Assembly (NCBI RefSeq): GCF_030064675.1
Contig: NZ_CP116413.1
Span: 281,001-345,000 of the forward strand
Source of the DNA: Crossiella sp. CA-258035
GTDB taxonomy: Bacteria; Actinomycetota; Actinomycetes; Mycobacteriales; Pseudonocardiaceae
Length of the DNA stretch: 64,000 bases
Direction of reading: 5' to 3'
Positions 63,354-64,000 of this stretch are shown here, one piece after another; the first letter of the stretch is position 1; every line of letters starts with the position of its first letter. Below the pieces are notes generated by a model that saw nothing but the letters and a program-made list of their open reading frames with translations, was not told the origin of the DNA and searched no databases. The position numbers and the translations under genes are program-made.

Positions 63354-63848
63354 TCAGTGCTGCCCGTCAGCGGTCTTGAGGCGCTCGTAGGAGCGGACGA
63401 CCTCGGCCTCGGCCTCGGTGCGGCCGACCCAGGAGGCGCCCTCCACGCTCTTGCCCGGCTCCAGGTCCTTGTAGACCTCGAAGAAGTGCTGGATCTCCAG
63501 GCGGTGGTACTCCGCCAGGTGGTGGATGTCGCGCAGGTGCTCCGAACGCGGGTCCGCGGCCGGAACGCAGAGCAGCTTGTCGTCGCCGCCCTTCTCGTCG
63601 GTCATCCGGAACATGCCGATGGTGCGGCAGCGGATGAGGCAACCGGGGAAGGTCGGCTCCTGCACGAGCACCAGCGCGTCCAGCGGGTCGCCGTCCTCGC
63701 CGAGCGTGTTGTCCACGAAGCCGTAGTCCGCCGGGTACTGGGTGGCGGTGAACAGGGTGCGGTCCAGCCGGATGCGCCCCGTCTCGTGGTCCATCTCGTA
63801 CTTGTTCCGCACACCCTTGGGGATCTCGATGGTGACGTCGAACTCCAC
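63354..63848 (-). CDS. ppa: Inorganic pyrophosphatase
   Basis: Family I soluble pyrophosphatase, 164 residues, splitting PPi to phosphate. Key residues lie in [40 protein letters not shown] (catalytic Asp cluster DGDPLD) and [20 protein letters not shown]. Length is that of actinobacterial enzymes. GTG 63848 has AGGAA 5 bases upstream. Confidence 0.96.
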   Translation of the reverse strand: MEFDVTIEIPKGVRNKYEMDHETGRIRLDRTLFTATQYPADYGFVDNTLGEDGDPLDALVLVQEPTFPGCLIRCRTIGMFRMTDEKGGDDKLLCVPAADPRSEHLRDIHHLAEYHRLEIQHFFEVYKDLEPGKSVEGASWVGRTEAEAEVVRSYERLKTADGQH

Positions 63849-63912
63849 GCGGTTCCTCGCTCGATTCTTCGGATCGGCACGGCTCCGGCTAGCAGGCGCA
63901 GCGAAGCTGTGT

Positions 63913-63926
63913 CTAGACCCGTCTAG
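63913..63926. promoter_or_regulatory. Palindrome in the ppa upstream region
   Basis: CTAGAC-CC-GTCTAG, 6-bp perfect arms, 65 bases before the ppa start. Possible operator or promoter element. Confidence 0.4.
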
Positions 63927-64000
63927 TGTGGACCACGAGTCGCGCTGAAAGCCCGTCGAGCGGGTCTGGGTCGGTGTGACATTGACCGGGTTTCAGAACT

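Overview
The window is GC-rich chromosomal DNA of an actinomycete, most likely of the order Pseudonocardiales (Pseudonocardiaceae-like). The evidence is very high third-position GC, frequent GTG starts, many apparently leaderless genes, twin-arginine exported enzymes, and a gene order that parallels the Mycobacterium tuberculosis segment from marP (Rv3671c) to ppa (Rv3628): marP, a holin-X-like membrane protein, acs, a HAD phosphatase, ssd, the tad cluster, a DECH-box helicase, cspA, topA, holB and ppa. That assignment rests on remembered synteny, not on a search.

Layout. 1-8 kb: the 3' part of marP, a small membrane protein, nhaA, a TauE/SafE exporter, a Pro/Gln-rich membrane protein, acs, a GNAT acetyltransferase and a Fic-like protein whose active-site motif has decayed. 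7.9-18.1 kb: a complete-looking peptidoglycan (MurNAc) salvage locus on the minus strand. It holds a sugar ABC importer (lipoprotein plus two permeases), the secreted enzymes NagZ, NamZ and AmiE, and a separate murR-murQ unit with its own promoter. No MurNAc kinase and no ABC ATPase is present. 18.6-26.5 kb: a HAD hydrolase, then ssd-tadA-tadB-tadC, a Flp-type pilin and two TadE-like genes, embedded in strongly C-rich flanks. The two TadE-like genes carry unusual extensions, including an in-frame array of 18/21-bp repeats, and the last is frameshifted. 26.7-42 kb: a PrimPol-domain protein, the DECH helicase, the membrane pyrophosphatase hppA, a lipoprotein, a secreted trypsin-like protease, topA, an MFS protein fused to a decayed thymidylate kinase domain, and the holB-type clamp-loader gene. 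41.7-47.1 kb: a divergent uronate locus (kduI, a KduD-like SDR and an IclR regulator facing an LldP-type permease and an exported GH88 hydrolase).

48.8-52.6 kb: a tRNA-Thr(CGT) gene carrying an integrated 3.76-kb element. It is bounded by a 39-bp direct repeat of the tRNA 3' half and contains a doubly frameshifted GntR regulator, a NUDIX gene and a low-GC Schlafen/AlbA-type ATP-binding gene. No integrase is visible, so it looks like a remnant or a trans-mobilised satellite of an actinomycete integrative element. 52.7-64 kb is ordinary chromosome again: a tandem pair of DinB-like genes, an ASCH protein behind a CNNM/CorC-type protein, cspA with a terminator-like leader, an endolysin-like amidase, an excalibur protein, a thioesterase facing a marR-MFS efflux pair, and ppa.

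The strongest candidates for new biology are the tRNA-bounded low-GC element, the repeat-expanded pilin genes, and the kinase-less, ABC-fed MurNAc salvage locus.
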